A DNA stretch of 64,000 bases from Planctomycetota bacterium (GCA_016178505.1 JACOTG010000005.1:40772-104771); one strand, 5' to 3'; shown: positions 33,731 through 42,749, counted from the first letter of the stretch. Notes: a model not told the origin generated them from the letters alone. Translations and numbers: made by a program.

Positions 33731-34624
33731 TCAGCTCCTTCGCTCGAGAAGGAAACTCCCAAACCGACCCAACTCGTCCGAATGCGGGACGCCATCAAGC
33801 GCCCGCTTCGCTCGCTCGGTACACTCTGCTGCACGAGCTCGAGAACCGCTGACTCCGAGTAGTGCAGGGTAAGTCATCTTACGGCGGTCGCGATCCTTGC
33901 GCACACGTTTTCCCGTCTCCTCCGACGTACCCGTTTCGTCGAGGAGGTCGTCGAGGATCTGGAATGCGAGCCCCAGCTCCTCGCCGAATCGGTGTAGAGC
34001 GCTTCGCATCTTCTCGTCGGCTCCCGCCGCCCACGCGCCCAGCTCGGCCGACGCGCCGAACAGTGCGGCGGTCTTCAATCGATGGATTCGCTCCAGCATC
34101 TTCTCGTCCGGCGGCCGCCCTTCGGCTTCCAAGTCGGACACTTGTCCTCCAACCATGCCGTCGGTTCCGGCCGCCCTCGCCAGCACGACGATCATTGCTG
34201 CGATACGGTCGGGCGGCAGCGGCGCCGATGCGAGTAGGTCGAAAGCTCGCGTGAGCAGCGCGTCACCCGCGAGGATGGCGATCGCCTCGCCGAACGCTCG
34301 ATGACACGTCGGCTTTCCGCGTCGAAAATCGTCGTCGTCCATCGCGGGCAGATCGTCGTGGATGAGCGAGTAGGCGTGAACCAGCTCCACGGCGCATGCC
34401 GCCGGCAGGACTTGCGGTTCGGACGCCCCCGCAGCTTCGCCGGCAAGCCACACGAGAATCGGGCGCAGTCGCTTGCCCCCGGCCAATGCGCTGTACCGCA
34501 TGGCTTGATGCACCGACGACGGCTCGACCGATTCCGCGGGCAGAAACTCGCCGAGCGCGCGATCGATCCGCGCACGACGACGTTCGAGGCTCGCCTCGAA
34601 CGATTCTTCGCTGTTGGGGGTCAG
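33731..34624 (-). CDS. ispA: Geranyl/farnesyl diphosphate synthase, probable CTG start
   Basis: This prenyltransferase has both Asp-rich motifs (IHDDLPAMDDDD and LDDLLDETG), GGKRLRPILVWLAG, and DGMVGGQVSDLEAEG. A start at GTG 34513 would remove the usual N-terminal helix of about 37 residues. The frame is open upstream as SEESFEASLERRRARIDRAL and reaches a CTG at 34624 that overlaps the xseB stop (CTGA) with GGAG 8-9 nt before it. CTG is the only plausible start there. With it the protein has 297 residues, the normal IspA length. xseB-ispA-dxs order is a common bacterial arrangement. Confidence 0.9.
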   Translation of the reverse strand: MTPNSEESFEASLERRRARIDRALGEFLPAESVEPSSVHQAMRYSALAGGKRLRPILVWLAGEAAGASEPQVLPAACAVELVHAYSLIHDDLPAMDDDDFRRGKPTCHRAFGEAIAILAGDALLTRAFDLLASAPLPPDRIAAMIVVLARAAGTDGMVGGQVSDLEAEGRPPDEKMLERIHRLKTAALFGASAELGAWAAGADEKMRSALHRFGEELGLAFQILDDLLDETGTSEETGKRVRKDRDRRKMTYPALLGVSGSRARAAECTERAKRALDGVPHSDELGRFGSFLLERRS

Positions 34625-34938
34625 CTGCCCGCTCCTTTTTTCTGCCGATCGACAGCCTTGTTCGCCGGGGTCGCCACGGATTCCCCGGCCGGAGGCGCGA
34701 GCGGCGAAAATACGATGTTCCCGCTCTCGTCACGAGTGAGGATCTCGATCTTGCGTTCAGCGGCGTCGAGGAGCTCGTAACACCGCTTCAATCGGCCGAC
34801 GCCGCGGTGGTAGCGTTCCAGCGATTCCTCGAGCGTCAACCGCCCCGTCTCCAGCTCGCGGACGATCGTCTCCAGCTCCTTGAGCAGGTCCTCGAATCGC
34901 TCCGGCGACTCACCGCCGGTCGCGGATTCTCCCGTCAT
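34621..34938 (-). CDS. xseB: Exodeoxyribonuclease VII small subunit
   Basis: XseB is the short helical subunit of exonuclease VII, which degrades single-stranded DNA. The 105-residue product has the family core (SPERFEDLLKELETIVREL, ETGRLTLEESLERYHRGV) in residues ~12-70 and a longer Ala/Pro-rich tail than usual. ATG 34938 overlaps the xseA stop, and its own TGA overlaps the ispA CTG, so three genes are tied together. Confidence 0.92.
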   Translation of the reverse strand: MTGESATGGESPERFEDLLKELETIVRELETGRLTLEESLERYHRGVGRLKRCYELLDAAERKIEILTRDESGNIVFSPLAPPAGESVATPANKAVDRQKKGAGS

Positions 34939-36242
34939 GTCTCACCTCGTTGACGATTCCCGACGCCACCGTGCGCGGCGTCGACATCGACTTCAGTCAC
35001 CGTGGCCACGAACGTCCCGGTCATCAGCAAGGTACGAACGCAGTCGCCCGCACGCAGCTCCGATGCTTGCCGCACGATTCGGCCGTCCTTCAGCGTCAAC
35101 GAGAAACCGCGCTCGAGCACTCGCAGCGGGCTCATGCTCTCGATGCGCGCGGCGACGACGCGCGTGGCTTCGAGGAGACGCTGCAGGCGAAGTCGCATCG
35201 TCGACATCAGGCGTGCCGACCACTCGTCGAGCGCCTGCTGTTGCGCTCGGATTCGATCAACCGGACTGCGAAGGGCTTGGCTTCGCGCGATCGCATCGAG
35301 GGACGATCGTCGACGGTCGAGCCCATTCCGGACTGCTGCAAGGAGTGCGCGAGTCCGGTCCTCGAGCGTCTGCGCCAGGACCGCCCGATCCGGCACTACG
35401 ATTTCGGCGGCTTCGGTCGGGGTCTGCGCGCGACGATCGGACACGAGATCAGAGAGGGTGACGTCGACCTCGTGTCCGACGGCGGATATCACTGGCACGC
35501 GGGAGCCCGCGATCGCACGAACGACGATTTCCTCGTTGAATGCGGAGAGATCCTCGGAGCTGCCGCCGCCTCGTGCCACGATCACGACGTCGATGTCGGA
35601 AATGTCGTTCGCCACCGCGATGCCGCGTGAGACCTCGATCGCGGCGCCCTCTCCCTGAACCCTCGCCGGAACGACGGACACGCGTGCATTCGGCAATCGG
35701 CGAAACAGAACGCGCAGGACGTCGCGCAGTGCGGCGCCGGTCGGCGACGTGACGATGGCGATTTTTCGTGGCAGGAACGGAAGCGATCGTTTCCGCGCTG
35801 ACTCGAACAATCCCTCCGATTGCAGCTTTCGCTTGAGCTGCTCGAGCGCGAGTTGCTGCGCGCCGAATCCTTTGGGCTCCATCGTACCGATGACGAGTTG
35901 GTACTCGCCGCGCGGCTCGTAGACCGCGAGTCGCCCTTGGACGATCACTTCCATGCCGTCCTCTGGGCGGAAGCGCACGCGCGCGGAACTCGTGCGCCAG
36001 ATCACTCCCCGGATCTGGCTCCCGGAGTCCTTCAACGTCAGGTACGTGTGACCCGACGAGTGACGGTGCAGATTGCTGATCTCACCGGAGACCCAGACCG
36101 ATGAAAACGACTCTTCGAGGAGAGCCTTGATCTCGCGGGTGAGTTCGGAGACCGAGAAGACGCGAGGCATCGCGTCCGGCGACGCCGGCGATGGCCGCTC
36201 TGCTCGAGTCACCTCGCGCTCTCCCGAGAGTGTGACAGTCAA
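34935..36242 (-). CDS. xseA: Exodeoxyribonuclease VII large subunit
   Basis: The 435-residue catalytic subunit shows the N-terminal OB fold (VWVSGEISNLHRHSSGHTYL), the catalytic-domain blocks IAIVTSPTGAALRDVL, IVARGGGSSEDLSAFNEE and ISAVGHEVDVTLSDLVSD, and the coiled-coil and C-terminal piece ERGFSLTLKDG. The start is TTG 36242, overlapping the ymdB TGA (TTGA), with AAGGGG upstream; ATG 36170 is an alternative that would drop 24 nonconserved residues. Confidence 0.94.
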   Translation of the reverse strand: MTVTLSGEREVTRAERPSPASPDAMPRVFSVSELTREIKALLEESFSSVWVSGEISNLHRHSSGHTYLTLKDSGSQIRGVIWRTSSARVRFRPEDGMEVIVQGRLAVYEPRGEYQLVIGTMEPKGFGAQQLALEQLKRKLQSEGLFESARKRSLPFLPRKIAIVTSPTGAALRDVLRVLFRRLPNARVSVVPARVQGEGAAIEVSRGIAVANDISDIDVVIVARGGGSSEDLSAFNEEIVVRAIAGSRVPVISAVGHEVDVTLSDLVSDRRAQTPTEAAEIVVPDRAVLAQTLEDRTRALLAAVRNGLDRRRSSLDAIARSQALRSPVDRIRAQQQALDEWSARLMSTMRLRLQRLLEATRVVAARIESMSPLRVLERGFSLTLKDGRIVRQASELRAGDCVRTLLMTGTFVATVTEVDVDAAHGGVGNRQRGET

Positions 36243-37030
36243 TTATCCCCTTGCACCTGCACGCGCTCGATCGACCGAGCCTTCCCGGTTTGCGCGTCGA
36301 CGACGACGACGGCCCCGCAGATCTTCTCGTCGCCCTCGGCCATTTCGTACTTCGTCGGCAACTGCGTCACGAATCGGCGCAACACGCAGTCCTTTTCACG
36401 GCCGATGACCGAATCGTACGCGCCGGTCATTCCGAGATCGGTCAGATATGCGGTGCCTTTCGGAAGGATCCTCTCGTCGGCCGTTTGGATGTGCGTGTGG
36501 GTCCCGACGACGGCGCTCACGCGGCCGTCGAGATACCAGCCCATCGCCACTTTTTCCGATGTCGCCTCCGCGTGGAAGTCGACGAAGATCGTGGACGTCT
36601 TGCTGGCGATCGTGCGCAAGCAGCGCTCGATCTCGTGAAAGGGACAGTTCATCGGGGGCATGAACACACGACCGAGGGCGTTGATGATGCCGATGGCGTG
36701 CCCTCCTCGGCTCTCGACCACGGTGACGCCGCGACCAACGGTTCCCTCGGGATAGTTCGCCGGCCGAAGGACGCGAGCGTTTTCTTGCATCATCGGGAAT
36801 ATCTCGCGGCGCTGAAACGTGTGATCGCCGCCGGTGAGGACGTCGATTCCGAGACTCAAGAACCGATCGGCGACGTTGGGCGTCAGTCCGGCACCACCCG
36901 ACGCGTTTTCTGCGTTGGCGATGACGAAGTCGATCTTCTCTCGTTCGATGAACGCGGGCAGCCGCTGCTCGAGCACCCGCCGACCGGGTTTACCAACGAT
37001 GTCCCCGATCACGAGGATGCGGAGATCCAT
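36239..37030 (-). CDS. ymdB: YmdB-type metallophosphoesterase (TIGR00282 family)
   Basis: The 263-residue protein is a calcineurin-like phosphoesterase, described in Bacillus as a cyclic-nucleotide phosphodiesterase. Metal-site motifs are visible: ILVIGDIVGKPGRR, VIANAENASGGAGL, DVLTGGDHTF, and GTHTHIQTADERIL. ATG 37030 follows AAAGGA. It comes 36 nt after rny, an arrangement conserved in many bacteria and linking it to RNA turnover and signalling. Confidence 0.92.
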   Translation of the reverse strand: MDLRILVIGDIVGKPGRRVLEQRLPAFIEREKIDFVIANAENASGGAGLTPNVADRFLSLGIDVLTGGDHTFQRREIFPMMQENARVLRPANYPEGTVGRGVTVVESRGGHAIGIINALGRVFMPPMNCPFHEIERCLRTIASKTSTIFVDFHAEATSEKVAMGWYLDGRVSAVVGTHTHIQTADERILPKGTAYLTDLGMTGAYDSVIGREKDCVLRRFVTQLPTKYEMAEGDEKICGAVVVVDAQTGKARSIERVQVQGDN

Positions 37031-37066
37031 TTCGATCCTTTCGGCGCTCGCGCGCGACGTTGCCGA

Positions 37067-38614
37067 TCAAGTTGCGTACTCGAGAACGCGCGTTTCACGA
37101 ATCAGCGTCACCTTGACCTCGCCCGGATAGGTCATCTCTTCTTCGATCTTCTTGGCGATGTCCCGGGCGATCTTGAGCGAGATCTTGTCGTTGACGGTCG
37201 AAGCGTCGACGATCACGCGAACCTCGCGTCCAGCCTGGATCGCGTACGCCTGCTCGACGCCAAGGTAACTCGCCGCGATCTGTTCGAGGCGTTCCATCCG
37301 CTTGATGTACTTCTCCAGGCTCTCGCGACGGCCTCCAAGCCTCGAGTTCGAAATCGTGTTGGCCACTTGGACGATGACGGCGTAGATCGACTCCGGAGGA
37401 ACTTCACCGTGATGCGCAGCGATGGCGTTCACGACTTCCTTCTTCTCATCGCAGCGTCGCGCGAAATCGGCGCCCACTTGGGCGTGACTCCCTTCCATCT
37501 CGTGATCGAGCGCCTTTCCGATGTCGTGCAAGAGCCCACAACGCTTTGCCAGCGTGACGTCGCACTTCAACTCGCCCGCCATCAGTCCAGCCAACTGCGC
37601 CACCTCGACCGAGTGGCGAAGCGCGTTCTGCCCGAGCGACGAACGATACTTCAGCCTGCCGAGCAAGTTCACTTCACGCGCATGAATGCCTTGAAGCTCC
37701 AGCTCCAAGCAGACGCGCTTGCCCTCTTCTCGGATGGAATCTTCGAGCTCGCGCCGCACTTGGGCTACCACCTCTTCGATTCGAGCCGGATGAATGCGTC
37801 CGTCCGCGATCAGGCGTTCCATGGATACCTTCGCCATTTCGCGACGAATGCTGTCGAAGCCGGAAACGATGACGACGCCCGGCGTGTCGTCGACGATGAC
37901 GTCGATACCGGTCGCTTTCTCGAACGCTCGAATGTTCCGCCCCTCCCGACCGATGATGCGCCCCTTCATCTCGTCGTTGGGGATGTCGACAGCCGCGACG
38001 ACGTGCTCCGCCGTGTGATCGGCCGCACACCGCTGCAGTGCAAGGGCGATGATGTTGGCCGACTCCTGATCCGCCGTCTCCTTCGCGCGTTCGACGATCT
38101 TCTGGATGAGGCGGGATTCGTCCTCGACGACTTCCTTCTCGAGCCGCTGGAGGAGAGTTCGCGTCGCCTCTTCTTTGCTGAGGCTTGCGAGATTGTGGAG
38201 GGTCTTCATTTCCTCCTGGATCATCTTCTCCAGCTCGTCGGCTTTTTCGCGGAGGCTGTTTTGGCGGAGTCCGAGCTTCTTCTCGGTGGTTTCGAGAAAT
38301 TTCTCTTTTCGGGTCAGCATCTCGACTCGGCGATCGAGGCTTTCCTCGCGCTTCACGAGCCGGCGCTCGGACTCCCGCATCTCTCGCCGAAGTTCTTGAA
38401 CTTCCTTCTCGAACTTCTCGCGACTGCGAAAGACTTCGTCCTTCGCTTCGAGCTCGGCTTGCTTGCGAAGGCGGTCCGCCTCCGCCGTGGCACTCTTGAG
38501 GAGCGAGTCGCGCTCCCTCAGACCGACTTGGGCAACGAAGCGCAGGTACACGAACGCTCCGACCAAGCCGACGGCGAGACCGATGCCCGCTCCCAGCAGT
38601 AGGTATTGAAGCAA
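37067..38614 (-). CDS. rny: Ribonuclease Y
   Basis: RNase Y is a membrane-anchored endoribonuclease that starts mRNA decay. The 515-residue protein has an N-terminal helix (LLLGAGIGLAVGLVGAFVYL), a long charged coiled coil (~25-200), a KH domain (IIGREGRNIRAFEKATGIDV), and an HD domain with CGLLHDIGKALDHE and NAIAAHHGEVPPES. It starts at TTG 38614 close behind AGGAAGG. It is the first gene of a nine-gene run (rny to BatA-like) apparently driven by the consensus promoter at 39.1 kb through a ~500-nt leader. Confidence 0.95.
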   Translation of the reverse strand: MLQYLLLGAGIGLAVGLVGAFVYLRFVAQVGLRERDSLLKSATAEADRLRKQAELEAKDEVFRSREKFEKEVQELRREMRESERRLVKREESLDRRVEMLTRKEKFLETTEKKLGLRQNSLREKADELEKMIQEEMKTLHNLASLSKEEATRTLLQRLEKEVVEDESRLIQKIVERAKETADQESANIIALALQRCAADHTAEHVVAAVDIPNDEMKGRIIGREGRNIRAFEKATGIDVIVDDTPGVVIVSGFDSIRREMAKVSMERLIADGRIHPARIEEVVAQVRRELEDSIREEGKRVCLELELQGIHAREVNLLGRLKYRSSLGQNALRHSVEVAQLAGLMAGELKCDVTLAKRCGLLHDIGKALDHEMEGSHAQVGADFARRCDEKKEVVNAIAAHHGEVPPESIYAVIVQVANTISNSRLGGRRESLEKYIKRMERLEQIAASYLGVEQAYAIQAGREVRVIVDASTVNDKISLKIARDIAKKIEEEMTYPGEVKVTLIRETRVLEYAT

Positions 38615-39112
38615 CCTTCCTGCCCCCCATTTACGTGACAGTCTCGGTTTCCAGGACCCGGCACACCCGAGTCACGGAACTGGACGGCGAGCTGGGTTCT
38701 CAGGCGACGTGCAGACGACGGAAGTGGTGCGATCGCTGATCCGAGGCAATAGGCAGGATGTCCGCGAAAACGTCGCGTCAGTCGATGGAACACCGTTCGC
38801 CAGAGCCCGTGCCGATCGTCCAAACTCGGCATCGCTTCGTCATGTGGCTCATGACGGTCCCATCGATCGACGACCGACTCGCTCAACGACGCAAACGCGG
38901 CGAGCGGCGGTTGGTGTAGCGACGCTCCAACTCCAGCGCCCCGACCGCTCCGCGTTCAATTCGTTCATCCGGCTCATTGCCATCTATGATCAACTCACTC
39001 CACGCCGCCCTTCCCAAGAGCTCGCGCCGGGTGAGGCTCAGAACGATCCGCAGCGATCTCTCGCTTTCCAGCTAAGTCAATGCAAATTAGCGAGATACAT
39101 ACCGTCAATTGG
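38615..39112 (-). other. Long untranslated leader or ncRNA region upstream of rny
   Basis: About 500 nt between a consensus promoter and rny hold no recognised gene. Small minus-strand frames exist (for example from ATG 38978, 43 codons), but without homology or strong ribosome sites. A short inverted repeat, TCTCGCT and AGCGAGA, forms a hairpin near the 5' end (39056-39096), and GTGAC/GTCAC pairing flanks a stem at 38636-38675. I looked for RNase P, tmRNA and SRP signatures and found none. It could be a regulatory leader for rny or a separate RNA. Confidence 0.45.
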
Positions 39113-39118
39113 GCGGGC

Positions 39119-39148
39119 ATTATAGGGACCGCAAAAAGGAATTGTCAA
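39119..39148 (-). promoter_or_regulatory. Consensus sigma70 promoter of the rny operon
   Basis: On the minus strand, perfect TTGACA (39143-39148) and perfect TATAAT (39119-39124) are separated by 18 nt. This is the closest match to consensus in the window and suggests very strong, possibly constitutive transcription. Confidence 0.8.
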
Positions 39149-39191
39149 GATCGGAATTCCACCTCGCGCGTCAGATGCGACTGGGAGTCCG

Positions 39192-40556
39192 TCAGGACTT
39201 CTCGGGCACCGTCGCGTGATAGAGGGGGATTGCAGAATTTGCGAGGTCGTGCGGCTTGGCGCCGAGCACCGGAATCCCGTACCGGCCGTTCAGGAAGGGA
39301 TAAGTTCGATCTTGCAACAACAAGTGTCCATTTCGAAACTGGAGCTCCACGATGCCGCCGATCTCTCCGCCGGTGACTCGAAGCTCTTCCGCTTCGACGG
39401 TCTTCGGTGAGCTTCGCCCGCCGTCTCCGCACTCGACGACCACTCCCTGTAGGAAGGAAGGGCCAACTCCCTCGATTGCAACGAGTCGATAGGTCGGTCC
39501 GGTCGTCGAGGTGCCGAGCAACCGGTTGAAGTCCGTGCGAACGCGTTCGAGAAGCTCGGGATCCGTCGACACCACTTCCTTCGGTTCCGTCACCTCCGCG
39601 GGCGGGCTTGCACTTGCAAGCGTCGACGAATCGGCGGCGCGCGCCGTCTCGACGTGGTCAGTCGACTCGCGAGCCGATTCCGATCTCGCAGCCATTGGAT
39701 GCGCCGCCTGTCCGTCCTTCACCGAGTCGAGTGCTCGATGGGTCGTCTCGAGTTCGTTTGCGAGGCGATCGGCGCGCTCCGATTCCCGCTTCGCGAAGAT
39801 CTCGGACGCGACCGTCGCGTTTCGGACCTCTTCGATCTCCTTCTTCAAGCTCGTTCGCTCACGTTCGAGCTCACGCGCTCGTGTCTCCGCGGCGTCGATC
39901 CGACTTTGGGAGTCCGTCAACTTCGATCGGCCGGCGAGGAAGTCGTCCTCGAGCGACTTCGTCCGCTCCTCGTAGTGATCGGCCAATTCGGCGAGGCGGT
40001 CTCGGTCGACTTGTGCGATCTCTTGCTTCAGTGCGGCGACGTCCGCGCGAAGCGCGTCGGTTCGAGTCCGCTCGCGGAGGATTCCGACGAACAGCCCAGC
40101 GAGTACGCACGCGGCGGCAACCCCGCTGAATGCGAGGACGAGCGCGCCACGTCGTGATGCCTCTTTCGCACCGAGACGAGCGGCAAGCGCGTCCTGGCTC
40201 TTCGACATCGATCGAAAGGTGTCGTTGAGCGCTCGCGTGGACAGCGTCAGCGACTCGACCTTCTGAGATCGCTCTTCCGAAGGGAGCAATCGCTGTTGAT
40301 TCTCGAAGACGGATCGCAGGAGTGCCGCGTTCAACTCCAGCACTCGCGCGAGATCGCCCGTCGCTGCGCGATCGGCGCGAGCGCTTTCGGCATCTTCGAC
40401 GAGCGATCGGACTTTCCCCATCACCTCGGCGAACTCGCGCCGAAACGAATCGGGAAGCGTGACCTTCATCGCCGGCGACAGTCGGCCTCGCTCTTCGGCG
40501 ACGTTCGACGACTCGGCAATCGGATCCAAATCATCTCGACGCGCCTCGTCCGCCAT
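39192..40556 (-). CDS. Membrane-anchored coiled-coil protein of unknown function
   Basis: The 454-residue protein has a cytosolic N-terminus of ~130 residues, one membrane helix (GALVLAFSGVAAACVLAGLF, near 136-160), and a long coiled coil (~165-275, heptad-rich RARELERERTSLKKEIEEV). A low-complexity Ser/Ala/Glu linker and a C-terminal domain of ~110 residues follow (TGPTYRLVAIEGVGPSFLQG ... YPFLNGRYGIPVL). The last domain looks globular and exported. I do not recognise the family. It sits 3 nt after the Nudix gene, so the pair is cotranscribed. Confidence 0.6.
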   Translation of the reverse strand: MADEARRDDLDPIAESSNVAEERGRLSPAMKVTLPDSFRREFAEVMGKVRSLVEDAESARADRAATGDLARVLELNAALLRSVFENQQRLLPSEERSQKVESLTLSTRALNDTFRSMSKSQDALAARLGAKEASRRGALVLAFSGVAAACVLAGLFVGILRERTRTDALRADVAALKQEIAQVDRDRLAELADHYEERTKSLEDDFLAGRSKLTDSQSRIDAAETRARELERERTSLKKEIEEVRNATVASEIFAKRESERADRLANELETTHRALDSVKDGQAAHPMAARSESARESTDHVETARAADSSTLASASPPAEVTEPKEVVSTDPELLERVRTDFNRLLGTSTTGPTYRLVAIEGVGPSFLQGVVVECGDGGRSSPKTVEAEELRVTGGEIGGIVELQFRNGHLLLQDRTYPFLNGRYGIPVLGAKPHDLANSAIPLYHATVPEKS

Positions 40557-40559
40557 GGG

Positions 40560-41162
40560 TCATTTGCCTCCGAATCCGATGAGCAAGAGACCGATCATCG
40601 TCTTCGCATCCTGGATGCGGCCATTGGCGAGTGCTCGTCGAACCGCCGGTGCCGTGAGTCGAACCGGCTCGATGCACTCGTCTTCGTCGCACGGTGCGCG
40701 GTCCTCCCGCAATCCGGTCGCTACGAACACGTGGATCACCTCGTCACAAAAGCCCGGGCTCGGGAAGAAGCGCGCAATCCTTCGAAAGCGGGAAGCAGAC
40801 ACTCCCGCTTCCTCGCGGAGCTCGCGCCGGGCGCACGCGAGCGGGGTCTCGCCCGGCTCGATGGTCCCGGCAGGAACCTCGAGAATCGTCTGGTCGACCG
40901 CGAATCGATACTGCGTGATCAACAGCACTCCTCCATCCGGGAGCAAGGGGACGATCGCAACGGCGCCGGGATGTCGAACGACCTCTCGAATCGCGCGACG
41001 TCCGCTCGGGAGCCGAAGGGCGACGCGATCCACGTCGAAGACCCGGCCGTGAACGAGGCGCTTCGACGACTCGACTCCGAATCCCCCTGCGTTTCTTTCC
41101 TCGAGGTTCGGCGTGTCTTTGCTTCTCCGCTTCGATTCGGTACGCGATCGTCCGCCTGTCAC
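40560..41162 (-). CDS. Nudix hydrolase, ADP-ribose pyrophosphatase-like
   Basis: The 200-residue protein has a full Nudix box, GTIEPGETPLACARRELREEAG, after VDQTILEVPA, the pattern of ADP-sugar pyrophosphatases. RHPGAVAIVPLLPDGGVLLI fits the beta strand before it. The N-terminal ~35 residues are basic and probably disordered. GTG 41162 overlaps the stop of the upstream membrane-protein gene (GTGA). The exact substrate is not determinable from sequence. Confidence 0.85.
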   Translation of the reverse strand: MTGGRSRTESKRRSKDTPNLEERNAGGFGVESSKRLVHGRVFDVDRVALRLPSGRRAIREVVRHPGAVAIVPLLPDGGVLLITQYRFAVDQTILEVPAGTIEPGETPLACARRELREEAGVSASRFRRIARFFPSPGFCDEVIHVFVATGLREDRAPCDEDECIEPVRLTAPAVRRALANGRIQDAKTMIGLLLIGFGGK

Positions 41163-41842
41163 CTGGGCTCCTTCGCAACGGCAACTGCCGTTCCGAGCGG
41201 ATGCTGGGGCGCCTCGAGGAAGGCATCCAGCTCCGTCTTCGGGAGATCGAGTCGACGAAACGTCAAATCGTTCGATCCCTCTCGTCGCATCGAGACGGAT
41301 TCGACTTCGCTGAACTGAAACGACCCGGAAAAGGCGATCACGAACTTTCGAAGACTGCGCGGCGCGATTCGCAGGTCACCGTCGGGAATCCCGAACGCCG
41401 AACTCCAAAGCGCCGCGTCCGGCGACGCGTTCTTGCTCGCCACCGACGCCAGGTTTCGATGCTCGACGACGCGTCCATCTCGAAGGCGCAGCTTCACAGA
41501 CCCGGATGGAATTCGAAGGTCGAGAGGTCGATCGGCGCCGAAGTCGACCGCGAGCAGCACCAAGAACGCGAGGGGCTCGGCGCCCTGGCCGATCCTCGCG
41601 GCGAGCGCGCGATCGTTCGCCTCGTCGCCCGCGCCAAAGTCGTAGAAGGACTTCAAGATGATCTGGGAATCCGGCGAAACGTCGGCAACGAAAGCTCTCG
41701 CGCGATCCGGCAAGTGATCGACGAGATCCTGGTCGCGAACGCCGGGCACTCGGCCGGCGAACCACTCGAGCGCAACGGTTGCGACGAGAAAGACCGCGAG
41801 CGCGACGAACGCCCCTTGCAGGATCGCAGGCCGTAAGCTCAT
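41159..41842 (-). CDS. Single-pass membrane protein of unknown function
   Basis: The 227-residue protein has an N-terminal signal anchor (ILQGAFVALAVFLVATVALEWF) and an exported domain. The first half is helical and the second half beta-rich (RPLDLRIPSGSVKLRLRDGR, KFVIAFSGSFQFSEVESVSM). No known motif is found. It overlaps the Nudix gene by 4 nt and lies 39 nt after the HEAT-protein gene, suggesting a small operon of envelope proteins. Confidence 0.6.
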   Translation of the reverse strand: MSLRPAILQGAFVALAVFLVATVALEWFAGRVPGVRDQDLVDHLPDRARAFVADVSPDSQIILKSFYDFGAGDEANDRALAARIGQGAEPLAFLVLLAVDFGADRPLDLRIPSGSVKLRLRDGRVVEHRNLASVASKNASPDAALWSSAFGIPDGDLRIAPRSLRKFVIAFSGSFQFSEVESVSMRREGSNDLTFRRLDLPKTELDAFLEAPQHPLGTAVAVAKEPR

Positions 41843-41881
41843 CGGGATCGTCGGCGATCGCGGAGGACGGCGCGCTTCAAA

Positions 41882-42679
41882 TCACCACTTGTTGTTCTTG
41901 TTGTCGTTGTACCACTTGCGCCACTCGCCTGCGTTGTTCACGGTGTGACCGGTTATCGAGTTGAGCGCCGTCATCATCGGATCGCGAATGACGTCGAATT
42001 TCTTGATGGCGGTCGTGTTCTTCGGGTCGTTCGCGCCGTTGTACGCGGAGTCGAGGATGTTGATCATCTCCTTGGCGATGTCCTTGCGAACCCCTTCTTT
42101 CGCGTCGTTGTAGTGACCGAGCCCGCGAGCCGCCGCCGCGATGACGTCGCTATCCTTGTCCTTCAGGAGATTGAGCAGGGTCTTGGATTCGCTCGGATCC
42201 TTCGTGCGTCCAAGGCTCTCGACGACGGCCAAGCGCACTTCTTTCCGATCGTTTTCCTTGAGGTCCTTGTCGCCGAGTGCCGCTTTTAGATATTTCGCGC
42301 CGTCCGATCCCATGTTGCCGAGCGCTTCGGCACCCGACTTCTGGACCTTCGCCTCGGACGACCTCAGGAACTTACCGACGGATTCGACGATGCGCTTCTT
42401 GTCCTTGTCTTCCAACTTCACGTTCTTGTAGATGTCGCCGAGGTCGATCAGGGCTTTCGTTGCGCCGTCGGCATCCTTGTCTTTCAGCGCCGTCTCCGCT
42501 GCAGTGAGAGATGTTTCCAGGCGCGTTTTCTCTGGGCTGTCCGCTGCGGGTTTCCCTCCCTGGTCTTTAGGAGTTGCCGGCGCCGACTGAGCGAACGCCG
42601 GCGAGCCGGCCAGGATCGCGGCGAGCAATCCGCCCATGAGCCGAGTCGGATGAACGTGGCGCGGGGTTTTCATGCTCAT
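41882..42679 (-). CDS. Secreted HEAT-repeat protein
   Basis: The 265-residue precursor has a signal peptide (LMGGLLAAILAGSPAFA, then QSAPATP). A helical repeat domain follows, with units such as VQKSGAEALGNMGSDGAKYL and DSDVIAAAARGLGHYNDAKE, typical of HEAT repeats. The C-terminus (EWRKWYNDNKNNKW) is Trp/Asn-rich, as seen in planctomycete-type HEAT proteins. I chose ATG 42679 because it places a normal basic n-region before the signal helix. Upstream frame extension is unlikely. It is comparable in design to the larger HEAT protein at 24.6 kb. Confidence 0.75.
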   Translation of the reverse strand: MSMKTPRHVHPTRLMGGLLAAILAGSPAFAQSAPATPKDQGGKPAADSPEKTRLETSLTAAETALKDKDADGATKALIDLGDIYKNVKLEDKDKKRIVESVGKFLRSSEAKVQKSGAEALGNMGSDGAKYLKAALGDKDLKENDRKEVRLAVVESLGRTKDPSESKTLLNLLKDKDSDVIAAAARGLGHYNDAKEGVRKDIAKEMINILDSAYNGANDPKNTTAIKKFDVIRDPMMTALNSITGHTVNNAGEWRKWYNDNKNNKW

Positions 42680-42749
42680 CTTCGTCTTTTCTTCTCTCGA
42701 TGACCGTGCTTGTCGCTCGCGGATTCCGATCCGCGAAAACAGGACCATG

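Noticed and set aside
38615..39112. RNase P RNA, tmRNA, SRP RNA or a zapA gene upstream of rny.
   Set aside because: The characteristic sequences (for example GAGGAAAGTCC of RNase P, the tRNA-like end of tmRNA) are absent, and no frame resembles ZapA.
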